Below, in pieces: positions 17,067 through 25,860 of a stretch of DNA of 64,000 nt. The DNA is from Deltaproteobacteria bacterium (GTDB lineage Bacteria > Desulfobacterota > GWC2-55-46), in contig JACRCL010000016.1 in NCBI GenBank assembly GCA_016219015.1, positions 1 through 64,000 on the forward strand. The letters run 5' to 3'. The notes beneath the pieces were generated by a model. The model searched no databases. It saw only the letters and a program-made list of their open reading frames with translations, and had not been told where the DNA came from. The position numbers were made by a program, and so were the translations under genes. Within the stretch, counting starts at the first letter, position 1; the number at the start of each line of letters is the position of its first letter.

Positions 17067-18802
17067 AGTCCGCCGAGGGATTCGAGTTTTGAGAGGGCCT
17101 CGGCGTTGGCCGGGTCGATCTCAAGGGCTTTTCTGTATTCGGACTCCGCCTGGCTGGCAAGCCCGGTCTTCAGGAATATGCCCGCGAGGTTCAAGCGGGC
17201 GGCAAGGCTTCCCGGGTTATACGCAAGGCCCTCCTCGTACTCCCTTATAGCCTCCTCGTAAAGTCCTTTACTCCCGAATATATATCCGAGCCCGAAATGG
17301 GCGTTGGAGTTCGAGGGGTCGTGCACAATGACCTTTTTATACTCTTCCATTGCCCCGTCCAGAAAACCCTCCTGTACGAGTATCCCCGCGATGTTGACCC
17401 TTGAGGAGACGTTGACCCTCGCGGCATCGTTGGAGGGGTTAAGCTCAATGGCCTTCCTGAACGCGGCAACGGCCATGCCGGGGTCGTTGCCCCTCATATA
17501 GCCCTGCCCAAGGACATAATGCGCGCCGCTGCTGTACGGGTACCTCGCAACGAGGTCTTGCCCGAGCGTGACGCCGTTCCTCCATACGGAGTTGCGCCCC
17601 ATATAGAGGGCCGAGTATATCACTACGGCAATCAGCACTAAGGCCGCGTAGACCTTCATATCGTCAAGACCGGACCGCCTCTTTAGCCCGCACGCGCATT
17701 CATGGAGCAGCGCCGCCCCCACGAAGGCGGCCCCAACCAGCATGATATATAATCTATGGTCGAGTATCAAAGAAAAATTTACCTTCATCTCGACTACCGT
17801 CGTGGGCAGGGCGGTTATAAGCACCCAGTAGACGAAGAAGATGACGTCCTTCCTTTTGGACCTTAAGTGGAGCAGCAGCAGGCCCGCGAGCATGAGGAGG
17901 ATGATCGCCAGCGAAAGGCCCGAGCGGAGGTCCAGATGGGCGGAAGGGTTGAAGTCGAGGTAGTAGAGGCTTAAGTCAGGGAACGCAAGGACCTTGAGCT
18001 GATACAGGAATATCCGGGCTGGCTGGTAGATGTTACGGTACAGGTGGTGCGCGCCTTCGAGCAGGCCCTCCGCTTTCAGCAGGCGGTAGCGTATGGCCAT
18101 GAAGACGGCGGATATTATAAAGTAGGGCGGATATAGGAGAAGAGTCTCCTTGATCCCTTCTCCGAGCTTCTTCTTCCTGAATATCAGGTAATAGGCCATG
18201 ATGACGAGCGGCAGGGTGATGCTCAGCTCCTTTGTAAAGAGCGCCGCCGCGTAAGCGGCAAGGGACCCCGCGAGGCAAAGCGCGCTCTTCCCCTTCGACC
18301 CGGGGGAGAACTTCAGCATGAAGAGGTAGAGCGAAAGGAGGTAGAAGGAGACCGAAAAAGAGGAAGACCTCGTGTTTATATAGTTTATCACCTCGGAGTT
18401 TATGGGATGGAGGCCGAAGAGCAGGGCCGTTGCCAGCGCGAGGAAATCCTGCCGGGTTATAAACCTTACGATAAGAAAGACCATCACTATGTTGAAGAGG
18501 TGGGCCAGGAGGTTGAATATATGGTACCCAAGGGGGTCGAAACCACCTAAGTAATAATTGAGCGCGAAGCTCGCGGTCGTTATCGGCCTGTAGCTCACCT
18601 GGGTGCCCCGGTACGAGCTGCCGGCGGCAAGGGACGTGAAGAAGCTCGGGATGTTCCTTAAGCTCCTTATGTAGAGGTTGTTGATTATGAAGTTATAGTC
18701 GTCCCCGAAGAACGAATCGTTACGCAGGAATGCCGCGTTGACCGCAAAGGCGAGCAGAAGGATTAAACAGAGCAGTATAATTGCCTTCTTCTTCTCCGTC
18801 AC
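17063..18802 (-). CDS. TMTC-like GT-C membrane protein with TPR tail (paralogue E)
   Basis: 579 residues, tandem paralogue of the next gene upstream. FFGDDYNFI (D34-D35), GLHPINSEVINY, FTKELSITLP and ILDHRLYIM are shared with paralogue F and differ from the WDD / DRYxYLP forms of A and B, defining a second subfamily. Four TPR repeats occupy ~440-575. The first helix of TPR 2 carries a short in-frame duplication (RVNVSSRVNIAG where F has ARNNLAG). The stop overlaps the start of the downstream GT2 (ATGA). It is a putative exoplasmic glycosyltransferase with unknown acceptor. Confidence 0.8.
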   Translation of the reverse strand: MTEKKKAIILLCLILLLAFAVNAAFLRNDSFFGDDYNFIINNLYIRSLRNIPSFFTSLAAGSSYRGTQVSYRPITTASFALNYYLGGFDPLGYHIFNLLAHLFNIVMVFLIVRFITRQDFLALATALLFGLHPINSEVINYINTRSSSFSVSFYLLSLYLFMLKFSPGSKGKSALCLAGSLAAYAAALFTKELSITLPLVIMAYYLIFRKKKLGEGIKETLLLYPPYFIISAVFMAIRYRLLKAEGLLEGAHHLYRNIYQPARIFLYQLKVLAFPDLSLYYLDFNPSAHLDLRSGLSLAIILLMLAGLLLLHLRSKRKDVIFFVYWVLITALPTTVVEMKVNFSLILDHRLYIMLVGAAFVGAALLHECACGLKRRSGLDDMKVYAALVLIAVVIYSALYMGRNSVWRNGVTLGQDLVARYPYSSGAHYVLGQGYMRGNDPGMAVAAFRKAIELNPSNDAARVNVSSRVNIAGILVQEGFLDGAMEEYKKVIVHDPSNSNAHFGLGYIFGSKGLYEEAIREYEEGLAYNPGSLAARLNLAGIFLKTGLASQAESEYRKALEIDPANAEALSKLESLGGL

Positions 18803-18859
18803 AAGCTTTACCGTTTTGGCTAACAGGTTACCGAAAAACTCAAAATAACATACAGCCTG

Positions 18860-20548
18860 CTAATTCATCAGTTCTTTAAGCCTCTCTGCGGCCTCACGGC
18901 TGTCCGGGTCGATCTCAAGCGCCTTCCTGTACTCTGTTTTGGCCGGGCCTTCGAGCTTTAGCCTGAAGTACAGGTCCCCAAGGCTCAAGCGCGCGGGCAG
19001 GCTCCTCGGGTTCACCTCAAGGCCCTCCACGTATTCCCTGACGGCGGCGTCATAGAGCCCCTTTTTGTCGTAGATATAGCCGAGCCCGAAATGCGCGTAA
19101 TAGTAGCCGGGGTTGTACTCTATTATCCTGTTGAGCTCAGAGGCGGCCTCGTCGAGCCTGCCCTCGGCCACGAGTATCCCCGCGAGGTTGTTCCGAGCTA
19201 TCGTTGCCGTCGGGTCGAGCTCGATGGATTTCCTGTAAGAGTCCTTCGCCTCATCGAGGCGGTTTTTCCTCGCGTAGCTCTCGCCGAGGAAGTAATGCGC
19301 GAGAGCTGCGCCGGGGTATTTCCTGACCAGGTCCTGCGAGACGCTCACTCCGCTACCCCAGACGATGTTCCTCTGGACGTGGATGATGGAAAATGAGGCG
19401 GCTATTATGATCATCACCACAGTGAAGGCCTTTTTTGACGCCCCGCCCGCGAGCCCGGAGGCTTTAAGAATTACGAAAGACGCAACGAAGGCAAACCCCG
19501 GCGCCATCACGTAGAGCCTGTGGTCGAGGATAAGCGAGGCCTGGGACTTCATCTCGAACGCGGCCGTGGGCAGGCCCGTAAGGAGTATCCACCAGAGCGA
19601 AAAGCCGAGGTCCTTCCTTATGAAGAACGGGGCTATGACCAGCGCGGCGATAATCGCGAGCGCAAAGGCCGAAGAGGCCGTAAGGTGCGCTACCGGGTTG
19701 AAGCCGAAGTAGAAGGCGCTCAAGTCGTACGGGAGCGCGAGCGTCTTTATCTGCCTGAGGATTACCTCGGCCGGTATCCAGATGTTATCGTAGAGCTGGT
19801 GCGATTTGCCGAGAAGGCCCTCGGCCTCGAGGAGACGGTGGCGCAGAATCATGTAAAGCGCAAGGACGATGAGATACGGCGGGGTCAAAAGGACGGTCTC
19901 TTTCAGCCCCTGCCCGAGCCTTTTTTTCCTGAAGAGCAAATAATGCGCCATGATGACGAGCGGTAGCGTTACCGCGAGCTCCTTTGTAAAAATGGACGCG
20001 GCGAAGAAGAAGAGCGACCCGGAGAGGAAAAAAAGCCTTCGCCCCTTTGACTCCGCCGACGCCTTGAGCAGATAGAAATAGAAGGAGAGGAGGTAGAAGG
20101 ATACCGACAGCTCCGATGACCTTGTGTTTATGAAGTTCATCACCTCGGAGTTTATGGGGTGGATCGCGAAGAGCAGGGCCGAGCCGAGGGCAAGGGTCTC
20201 CTCCGGGGATACGGCCCTTATGACGAGGTAGACGAGCACGACGTTAAACAGGTGTATCGCGAGGTTGAAGACGTGGTAGCCGAGCGGGTCGAGCCCGCCG
20301 ATGTAATAGTTGAGCGCGTATGTAGCCGCGGCCACGGGCCTGTAGACGACCTGGTTCTCCCTCGACGAGCTGCCGGTTGAGAGCGAGGTGAAAAAAGAGG
20401 GTACCTTCCCGATATCGCGTATCGCGGGGTTATTTACGATGAAGTGGTAGTCGTCCCTGAAAAAGGAGTCGTTCCTTAGAAAGCCGATATTAACGGCGAC
20501 GGACAGGAGGAGGATAAGTGCAAGGTATATGCGTTTCGGCTCTGCCAT
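18860..20548 (-). CDS. TMTC-like GT-C membrane protein with TPR tail (paralogue F)
   Basis: 562 residues, closest to paralogue E: RNDSFFRDDYHFI (D32-D33), AIHPINSEVMNF, FTKELAVTLP, ILDHRLYVMAPG. About ten membrane segments precede four TPR repeats (~425-555). It is the first TMTC-like gene of the minus-strand operon, 31 bp after a GT2 gene and 57 bp before its sister. The order GT2-TMTC-TMTC-GT2-methyltransferase-TMTC suggests paired donor synthases and transferases (inference). Confidence 0.8.
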   Translation of the reverse strand: MAEPKRIYLALILLLSVAVNIGFLRNDSFFRDDYHFIVNNPAIRDIGKVPSFFTSLSTGSSSRENQVVYRPVAAATYALNYYIGGLDPLGYHVFNLAIHLFNVVLVYLVIRAVSPEETLALGSALLFAIHPINSEVMNFINTRSSELSVSFYLLSFYFYLLKASAESKGRRLFFLSGSLFFFAASIFTKELAVTLPLVIMAHYLLFRKKRLGQGLKETVLLTPPYLIVLALYMILRHRLLEAEGLLGKSHQLYDNIWIPAEVILRQIKTLALPYDLSAFYFGFNPVAHLTASSAFALAIIAALVIAPFFIRKDLGFSLWWILLTGLPTAAFEMKSQASLILDHRLYVMAPGFAFVASFVILKASGLAGGASKKAFTVVMIIIAASFSIIHVQRNIVWGSGVSVSQDLVRKYPGAALAHYFLGESYARKNRLDEAKDSYRKSIELDPTATIARNNLAGILVAEGRLDEAASELNRIIEYNPGYYYAHFGLGYIYDKKGLYDAAVREYVEGLEVNPRSLPARLSLGDLYFRLKLEGPAKTEYRKALEIDPDSREAAERLKELMN

Positions 20549-20579
20549 ATTTTTACCGGCTGCCGGCTGGTTTGGCGCC

Positions 20580-21347
20580 TCAGGCCCTCCGGTGGAAACT
20601 TCGCGCCTGTGACTTCATCCGCCAGATGAATTTGAGGTACTGGTTTATGTTCTTTACCACCTTCATCTTGCTCGGCCCGGCCTTTGTCTCGTAATGGAGC
20701 TCGCAGGGTATCTCGGCGACCCTGAGCCTGTCCCCGAAGTATATCCGGGCCTTCACAAGCAGCTCGGTATTGCTGGTAAAGCCCGTGGTCTCTATGAGCT
20801 TGTCCTTGTAGAACGAGGATAGCTCCTTGAGGACCCTGGCGCTGTACGCCCTGTGGAATATGGTGAAGTCCCGGGCCTCCTTTTCGTTGAAGATGAAAGG
20901 GACCACGTACCTGGCCGCGTAGCTCAGGAAATTCCTGTAAAAAGGCACGCCGTAGATCTTGCTCCCCGGCCTGAAGCGGGAGGCTATGACGATGTCCTTG
21001 CCTCCGTTAACGACCATCTCGGCCATCCTCGGGATGAGCTTGACGTCGTGGGTGCCGTCGGCGTCCATCGTAAAGACGATATCGTCGTCCCTGGCGGACG
21101 AGAGCGCCGCCTTGAAGCCGGTCCTGAATGCCTCGTGGACGCCCCTGTTCACCTTGTGGTCAAGGATGGTCAGCGGCATCGAGCCGAGGAGCCTGTTCGC
21201 CACCTTTACTGTATTATCGGTGCTCCCGTCGTTCACGAGGAGCACGCGGTAGGGGATGCGCGCGCCGGTCAGGATAGACCTGATGTCTTTGAGGAGGTCG
21301 CCTATCTTGCCTTCTTCGTTGAAGGAGGGGAGGATGATGTAGACCAT
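20580..21347 (-). CDS. GT2 glycosyltransferase, DPM1-like
   Basis: About 255 residues: VYIILPSFNEEGKI, LLVNDGSTDNT, and the D-x-D site in FTMDADGTHD, with no C-terminal membrane segments, as in soluble DPM1-type polyprenyl-phosphate sugar synthases. An open frame extends to 21416, but its extra residues are translated from the end of repeat C. The ATG at 21347, with GGAAG five bases upstream, is taken as the start. It is first in the operon with paralogues F, E and D and likely makes a lipid-linked donor for them (inference). Confidence 0.82.
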   Translation of the reverse strand: MVYIILPSFNEEGKIGDLLKDIRSILTGARIPYRVLLVNDGSTDNTVKVANRLLGSMPLTILDHKVNRGVHEAFRTGFKAALSSARDDDIVFTMDADGTHDVKLIPRMAEMVVNGGKDIVIASRFRPGSKIYGVPFYRNFLSYAARYVVPFIFNEKEARDFTIFHRAYSARVLKELSSFYKDKLIETTGFTSNTELLVKARIYFGDRLRVAEIPCELHYETKAGPSKMKVVKNINQYLKFIWRMKSQARSFHRRA

Positions 21348-21367
21348 CTGTTCTTCCGGGCCTCTAA

Positions 21368-21490
21368 CAGGCAGCTGAAAAAGTCCATCTGCTTCGTTGG
21401 CATCAAAGCTCGTCATTGCGACGTACGAAAAAAGTACGTCTCATTCCTAAGCTTCTCGACGCCTCGATCTGGAGCTTTTTGAGCAGCCTG
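21368..21490. repeat. Repeat C copy 2 (reverse orientation)
   Basis: A ~123-bp copy bounded by CAGGCAGCTGAAAAAGTCC and GAGCTTTTTGAGCAGCCTG, with an internal GACGTAC-GAAAAAA-GTACGTC hairpin. It lies directly upstream of the GT2 start at 21347, so the leader of that operon runs through it, and it abuts a repeat B copy. Confidence 0.85.
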
Positions 21491-21583
21491 AAAACGCATA
21501 GCGAGCGCATGAGCGAGCGAATCGAAATCGAATCTTTCCTTATGTGTCGAAGATTCCCCGCAGAAAAGCTGCGGGGAGATTCA
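21490..21583. repeat. Repeat B copy 4
   Basis: A ~94-bp copy in the same orientation as the one at 3098 but with only one hairpin (CCCCGCAGAAAAGCTGCGGGG); the other is missing after GCATAGCGAGCGCAT. It is joined directly to repeat C. Confidence 0.75.
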
Positions 21584-21608
21584 ACAAATTCTGAGTTTTT
21601 GCAACCTG

Positions 21609-22544
21609 CTAAACCTGCTCCGGAGCAGGTTTAAGGTAGACGCCCTTCATCCATTCCACGGTGCGGCTTATCCCGTCTTCAAGGGTTATGACCGGCTTAT
21701 GCTTCAAGTCCCGGATCGCCTTCGAGCAGTCGATCCTCTTATCTTTGGTCGTAAACGGCTCGCCGTTCTCGATGTAATTGACGATAGAATCGTCCCGCCC
21801 GACGTTTTTAAGTATCAGGTCGGAGAGGTATTTGATGTCGTGGTACTCGGTGCCGCCTATGTTGTAGACCTCCCCCGGCTTGAAGTTGTCGATGATATTG
21901 CCGAGCGTCCTTACGGTATCCGTCACATAGGACGAGGTCCTGTGGTGGCCGAGGAAGACCTTGTACGGGAGGCCGAAAAGGGCGTGGTAGATAAAGAGGC
22001 AGACTACGCTCCTGTAGGGGCTGTAGTGCTCGCCGGGGCCGTACGTGTTGAAAAGACGCACCCTGACGGACTCGGTCTTGTGCATCGCGGCCGAGTTCAT
22101 TATCTGCATCTCGTTCACCCACTTGGTCATGGCGTAGTCGTTGAACTGCCGTATCTCGTATTTGTCCATGACGTCCTCGGACATGACCCCGTCGTAGTCG
22201 CCGTAGACCTCCGAGGAGCTGAAGTGTATGAGGCGGTAGCCGAGCTGCTCCTGGAGCCTTATGAGGTTCTTAGTGCCCACGCAGTTCGTGTACCAGAGGT
22301 TCTCGAAGTAGTCCTCCCCGTTCCACCTGCCGAACTCGGCGGCGAGGTTGTATACGTAATCGAACTTGTTTTTCTTGAATATCTCGGAGAGCTGGCGGAA
22401 CTGCGCTATGTCGCACCTGAAGTACTTCTGCGAGTGGTGGTGCAGGAGGTCGCAGACCCAGACGTCGTTGCCTTTCCTTTCAAGCTCTTTCACGAGCACA
22501 TGGCCGACTGTGCCCAGACCGCCTGTAACGAGTATCTTCTTCAT
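21609..22544 (-). CDS. NAD-dependent nucleotide-sugar epimerase/dehydratase
   Basis: 311 residues of the extended SDR family. The cofactor loop is TGGLGTVGHV at the N-terminus, followed by a FSSSEVYG serine motif and catalytic YAMTK. It most likely acts on a UDP-, dTDP- or GDP-sugar; the exact substrate cannot be read from sequence. The ATG at 22544 is chosen for its GAGGAGG; a frame extending 21 bases further upstream lacks one. The last codons lie in a perfect palindrome (AAACCTGCTCCGGAGCAGGTTT in two halves, 21611-21632), which may also act as a transcription or mRNA-end signal. Confidence 0.8.
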   Translation of the reverse strand: MKKILVTGGLGTVGHVLVKELERKGNDVWVCDLLHHHSQKYFRCDIAQFRQLSEIFKKNKFDYVYNLAAEFGRWNGEDYFENLWYTNCVGTKNLIRLQEQLGYRLIHFSSSEVYGDYDGVMSEDVMDKYEIRQFNDYAMTKWVNEMQIMNSAAMHKTESVRVRLFNTYGPGEHYSPYRSVVCLFIYHALFGLPYKVFLGHHRTSSYVTDTVRTLGNIIDNFKPGEVYNIGGTEYHDIKYLSDLILKNVGRDDSIVNYIENGEPFTTKDKRIDCSKAIRDLKHKPVITLEDGISRTVEWMKGVYLKPAPEQV

Positions 22545-22611
22545 AGACCTCCTCAAACCGGCCACGTCGAAAAAGCCCCGGTGTCATGTAACTATTAAAT
22601 TTTTCTGGAAA

Positions 22612-22641
22612 ATCTTACCATAAGGGCCGATAATTAATCAA
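22612..22641 (-). promoter_or_regulatory. Possible promoter of the epimerase gene
   Basis: On the minus strand, TTGATT (22641-22636), an 18-bp spacer and TAAGAT (22617-22612) lie about 70 bp upstream of the epimerase start, in an AT-rich stretch of the 286-bp gap that separates it from the PilZ gene. The match is moderate. Nothing else is recognised in that gap. Confidence 0.4.
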
Positions 22642-22830
22642 CCCTTTTTTCCTTTGGAAATGGAGGTTTTGAGGGATTCATTCTCTTTTATGGCTTATAT
22701 TCCGGCCTGACGCGCTCTTATAAAAAGGCCTTTTTGCGCGCTGCCGCGCCGGGCGGTTCAATTTCAAGGCAAGGGGAAGGAAGAAATTGGTTTTTTCTGA
22801 AATATATCGAAGAGTTTTAGCCTGAGGGGG

Positions 22831-23094
22831 TTATTTCAAGAAGTGCAGTCCTACGAGGTGTTTGCCGGCCTCCTCCTTCGCCCACTGCACCCGTGCTAAA
22901 AAAGAGACCTGCTCGCCGCTGTCCTTGAGGTCGAGGACGAAGGATATTATACTTCCGGGCTTCAGCTCCTTTGTGGTCCTTATGCGGGCGCCTTCGGCGC
23001 TTATGTCAAGGACCTCGGTGTCGGCCCCTGTCTTAACGATATCCTCGACAGAGATGCCCGGAAGCTCCATCCTTAAAAAGCTCCTTTTTTTCAT
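22831..23094 (-). CDS. PilZ-domain protein
   Basis: 87 residues forming a single PilZ domain, the c-di-GMP receptor fold. RSFLR (R4, R8) fits the RxxxR motif and LDISAEGARI the (D/N)xSxxG motif, so ligand binding looks intact. It has no partner domain, so it would act in trans on a motility, adhesion or exopolysaccharide system. That fits the polysaccharide genes nearby (inference). It is divergent from tadA. Confidence 0.8.
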   Translation of the reverse strand: MKKRSFLRMELPGISVEDIVKTGADTEVLDISAEGARIRTTKELKPGSIISFVLDLKDSGEQVSFLARVQWAKEEAGKHLVGLHFLK

Positions 23095-23184
23095 CTAACG
23101 CCCCCACTCAGGATTTTTTCAAAGCATATTTTAAAAGGCCCAAAAAGTCAATACACGCACCGGTCAAAACGGGCGTGGCGTTCC

Positions 23185-23214
23185 TTGACAGGGGGTACTT
23201 AATTACTGTAAGTT
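23185..23214 (+). promoter_or_regulatory. Possible promoter of tadA
   Basis: TTGACA (23185-23190), an 18-bp spacer and TAAGTT (23209-23214), about 50 bp before the tadA start. The -35 is perfect and the -10 weak. Confidence 0.4.
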
Positions 23215-23262
23215 GATGGAGGCACCCTTTACATTTTAACGTGGAATCGTGGAATCAAGGAT

Positions 23263-23739
23263 TTGGAGACGGCTCAAGATATATTTTTCATGAAGGAGGC
23301 TTTAAGGCAGGCTCGATTGGCCCTTAAAAGAGGCGAGGTGCCTGTCGGGGCCGTTATAGCCCATAAAGGGGAGGTCGTCTCAAGGGGCTATAACAGGAAA
23401 GAGGCTGACAAGGACCCGAGCGCCCACGCCGAGATGATAGCCATAAGGAGGGCCGCCAAAAGGCTCAAGACCTGGCGCCTCAGCGACACGACCCTATATG
23501 TGACGCTCGAGCCCTGCGCCATGTGCATGGGGGCGATCATACAGGCGCGGATACCGAGGCTTGTCTTCGGGACCTTCGACCCCAAGGCAGGGGCTTGCGG
23601 GTCCGTATTCGACCTTTCCGCCGACAAGAGGCTCAACCACAGGGTGAAAGTATCGTCGGGGGTCCTCGAAGACGAGGCAATGGCGCTCCTCAAGGACTTC
23701 TTTAAAGGACTGAGGGGCCGGAGAAAAGGCCGGGGGTAG
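23263..23739 (+). CDS. tadA: tRNA-specific adenosine deaminase
   Basis: 158 residues of the cytidine-deaminase fold that converts A34 to inosine in tRNA-Arg(ACG). Such a tRNA is encoded at 6186 in this window. Zinc ligands are H55 with proton-shuttle E57 (HAEM), and C85/C88 (EPCAMC). VPVGAVIAHKG and the MGAIIQARIPRLVFG segment are typical of TadA. The TTG at 23263 is preferred to the ATG at 23290 because the residues it adds align with the first helix of the family. The stop is followed at ~70 bp by the phosphomutase gene. Confidence 0.92.
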   Translation: METAQDIFFMKEALRQARLALKRGEVPVGAVIAHKGEVVSRGYNRKEADKDPSAHAEMIAIRRAAKRLKTWRLSDTTLYVTLEPCAMCMGAIIQARIPRLVFGTFDPKAGACGSVFDLSADKRLNHRVKVSSGVLEDEAMALLKDFFKGLRGRRKGRG

Positions 23740-23808
23740 AAGTTTTTCCTGCGGCAGGCGTTTTTCCCTGTATAATTAAAATTAAAAACAGATCGGGGGT
23801 ACTTTCAA

Positions 23809-25251
23809 ATGACAGGCGTGCCGGATTCGATCTTCCGCGAATACGATATAAGGGGTACGGGTAAAGAGCTGACCCCTGAGATAGCCGAGCTGCTCGGCAG
23901 GGCGTACGCCATCTACATAAAAAAGCACGGGCTCAACCCCGGCCCTGATTTCAAGGTCTCGATCGGCAGGGACGTGAGGCTCACCTCTGACGGGCTCTTC
24001 GAGGGGCTTAAAAAGGGCCTGCTCTCCAGCGGCATAAATATCATAGACATAGGCACGTGCCCGACCCCCTTGCAGTACTTTTCCATGCACACGCTGCCCG
24101 TAAAGGGCGGGGTGATGATAACCGGCAGCCACAACCCGCCTGAGTATAACGGCTTCAAGGTGAGCGTGGGCAAGGAGACGATCTACGGGGAGGAGATACA
24201 GAGGCTTAAGAGGATAATAAACGAAGAGGTCATCGGAAAGCCCCTGCCCAAAATCGAGGCCGGTAAAGTCGAGAAGGCCGACATAATCTCAAGGTATGTC
24301 GATTATGTCGCCGGGAACATAAAGCTCCCGAAGTTGAAGAGGCCTTTAAAGGTAGTCCTCGACTCGGGCAACGGCACCGCCGGGCCTGTCGCGATCCAGC
24401 TCGTGAAAAGGCTTGGGTGCGAGGTGATAGACCTTTTCTCCGAGCCTGACGGCAGGTTCCCGAACCACCACCCGGACCCCACCGTGCCCGCGAACATAAA
24501 GGACCTTATCGATACCGTAAAAAGGGAGAGGGCGGACTTCGGGGTCGCCTATGACGGGGACGCCGACAGGATAGGGGTCGTCGATGAGAAGGGCGGGATA
24601 ATCTGGGGCGACAAGCTCATGATAATATTCTCAAGGGCGATACTGGAGGTGACCCCCGGCGTTACGGTCGTAGGCGAGGTCAAAAGCTCCCAGGTCATGT
24701 ACGACGAGATAGCTAAGGCGGGCGGCAAGCCCGTCATGTGGAAGACGGGACATTCGCTCATAAAGGCCAAGATGAAGGAGCTCGGGGCATTGATGGCCGG
24801 GGAGATGAGCGGCCACATATTCTTCGCGGACAGGTGGTTCGGGTTCGACGACGCGATATATTCCTCATGCAGGCTCATGGAGATAACGGCTGAGAAGCTG
24901 GCGAAAGACGGCCAATTCGTCTTCTCAAGCCTGCTCTCCGGGCTGCCCCGGACGATAGTAACGCCTGAGATAAGGATAGACTGCCCGGACGACGTGAAGT
25001 TCGCGGTCATAGACAGGCTCGACGAGGCGATAGGCAAGGGGACAAAGGAGTTCAAGGTAAAGGACATAATCAAGATAGACGGCCTCAGGGTCAACTTTGA
25101 GGGGGGTTGGGCCCTTGTGAGGGCGTCGAACACCCAGCCCGTGCTTGTGCTCCGCTTCGAGGCGGAAAACGAAAAGCTCCTCGAACAGGCCAAGGGCTTC
25201 ATAAAAGAGAGGCTGCAACTGGTAAGGCCGGGTTCGGCCTTGAACTTCTGA
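23809..25251 (+). CDS. Phosphomannomutase/phosphoglucomutase
   Basis: 480 residues of the alpha-D-phosphohexomutase family (AlgC/ManB type), interconverting hexose 6- and 1-phosphates. The catalytic phosphoserine is S107 in TGSHNPPEYNG. The Mg2+ loop is DGDADRIG (D249, D251, D253). GEMSGHIFF is the sugar-binding loop, and the C-terminal RASNTQPVLVLRFEA segment binds phosphate. It would supply mannose-1-phosphate to ManC (51040) and glucose-1-phosphate to the RmlA-like enzyme (29933), the two activated-sugar branches of the glycan locus. A strong terminator follows. Confidence 0.92.
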   Translation: MTGVPDSIFREYDIRGTGKELTPEIAELLGRAYAIYIKKHGLNPGPDFKVSIGRDVRLTSDGLFEGLKKGLLSSGINIIDIGTCPTPLQYFSMHTLPVKGGVMITGSHNPPEYNGFKVSVGKETIYGEEIQRLKRIINEEVIGKPLPKIEAGKVEKADIISRYVDYVAGNIKLPKLKRPLKVVLDSGNGTAGPVAIQLVKRLGCEVIDLFSEPDGRFPNHHPDPTVPANIKDLIDTVKRERADFGVAYDGDADRIGVVDEKGGIIWGDKLMIIFSRAILEVTPGVTVVGEVKSSQVMYDEIAKAGGKPVMWKTGHSLIKAKMKELGALMAGEMSGHIFFADRWFGFDDAIYSSCRLMEITAEKLAKDGQFVFSSLLSGLPRTIVTPEIRIDCPDDVKFAVIDRLDEAIGKGTKEFKVKDIIKIDGLRVNFEGGWALVRASNTQPVLVLRFEAENEKLLEQAKGFIKERLQLVRPGSALNF

Positions 25252-25280
25252 GCCGCTTATCACTCCTGTCAAAAAATGGA

Positions 25281-25310
25281 ACGGGGCCTGCAGGCCCCGT
25301 TTTTTTATTT
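25281..25310 (+). terminator. Rho-independent terminator
   Basis: The perfect 20-bp palindrome ACGGGGCCTG/CAGGCCCCGT is followed by TTTTTTTATTT, 30 bp after the phosphomutase stop. Confidence 0.9.
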
Positions 25311-25385
25311 CTTGTCACGCAAAAAAGCTGAACCTCTCAAACTCGGCTATAATAATAATGAACTTTAAGACCAAAGGAGGTACCT

Positions 25386-25802
25386 ATGGCAGACCTCGTC
25401 AGAAAGATAGCTTACTTCAAGGCAACGGCCCCGAACAGGCCGGGCGAAGGGGCGAAGGCCCTCGGCGCGTTGAAGGACGAAGGCGTTAACCTGCTCGCCT
25501 TCACCGGGTTCCCCCGGGCAGGGCGGGCGCAGCTCGATTTCATCCCCGAGGACGCGGCCGCTTTCAAAAGGGCCGCGAAAAAGGCGGGTCTCAGGCTGAG
25601 CGCGCAGAAGACCGGCTTTCTCATCCAGGGGGACGACAGGCCCGGGGCCGTGGCCGATATAACCGCAAGGCTCGCGGGGGCCGGGGTCAATGTAATCGCC
25701 ATGGACGCGGTCGCGGCAGGGGGCGGGAGGTACGGGGCGATACTCTGGGTCAAGCCCGCGGACGTGGCAAAGACCGCAAAGGCGCTCGGAGCGGTAAAGT
25801 AG
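25386..25802 (+). CDS. Tandem ACT-domain protein
   Basis: 138 residues made of two ACT-type regulatory domains (about 7-65 and 72-135; GAKALGALKDEGVNLLAF and GAVADITARLAGAGVNVIAM are the equivalent helix regions). There is no catalytic domain. ACT pairs bind small ligands, often amino acids, and either regulate an enzyme in trans or act as sensors. The gene is monocistronic-looking, with a good AAAGGAGG and a TATAAT about 30 bp upstream (25348-25353). It immediately precedes the cobalamin riboswitch. Function is unassigned. Confidence 0.75.
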   Translation: MADLVRKIAYFKATAPNRPGEGAKALGALKDEGVNLLAFTGFPRAGRAQLDFIPEDAAAFKRAAKKAGLRLSAQKTGFLIQGDDRPGAVADITARLAGAGVNVIAMDAVAAGGGRYGAILWVKPADVAKTAKALGAVK

Positions 25803-25821
25803 CGGGTATTTTTGAAATCTC

Positions 25822-25849
25822 TTGACGGCCGGAGTTGACTTGATATAAA
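25822..25849 (+). promoter_or_regulatory. Promoter of the riboswitch-controlled bza gene
   Basis: TTGACG (25822-25827), 16-bp spacer, TATAAA (25844-25849), placing transcription start just before the cobalamin aptamer. Confidence 0.6.
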
Positions 25850-25860
25850 CTCGCTGAATA

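Noticed and set aside
21699-22598. 299-codon + strand open frame antisense to the epimerase
   Set aside because: Valine/leucine/glutamate-rich shadow with no motif; the minus-strand SDR protein is well supported.
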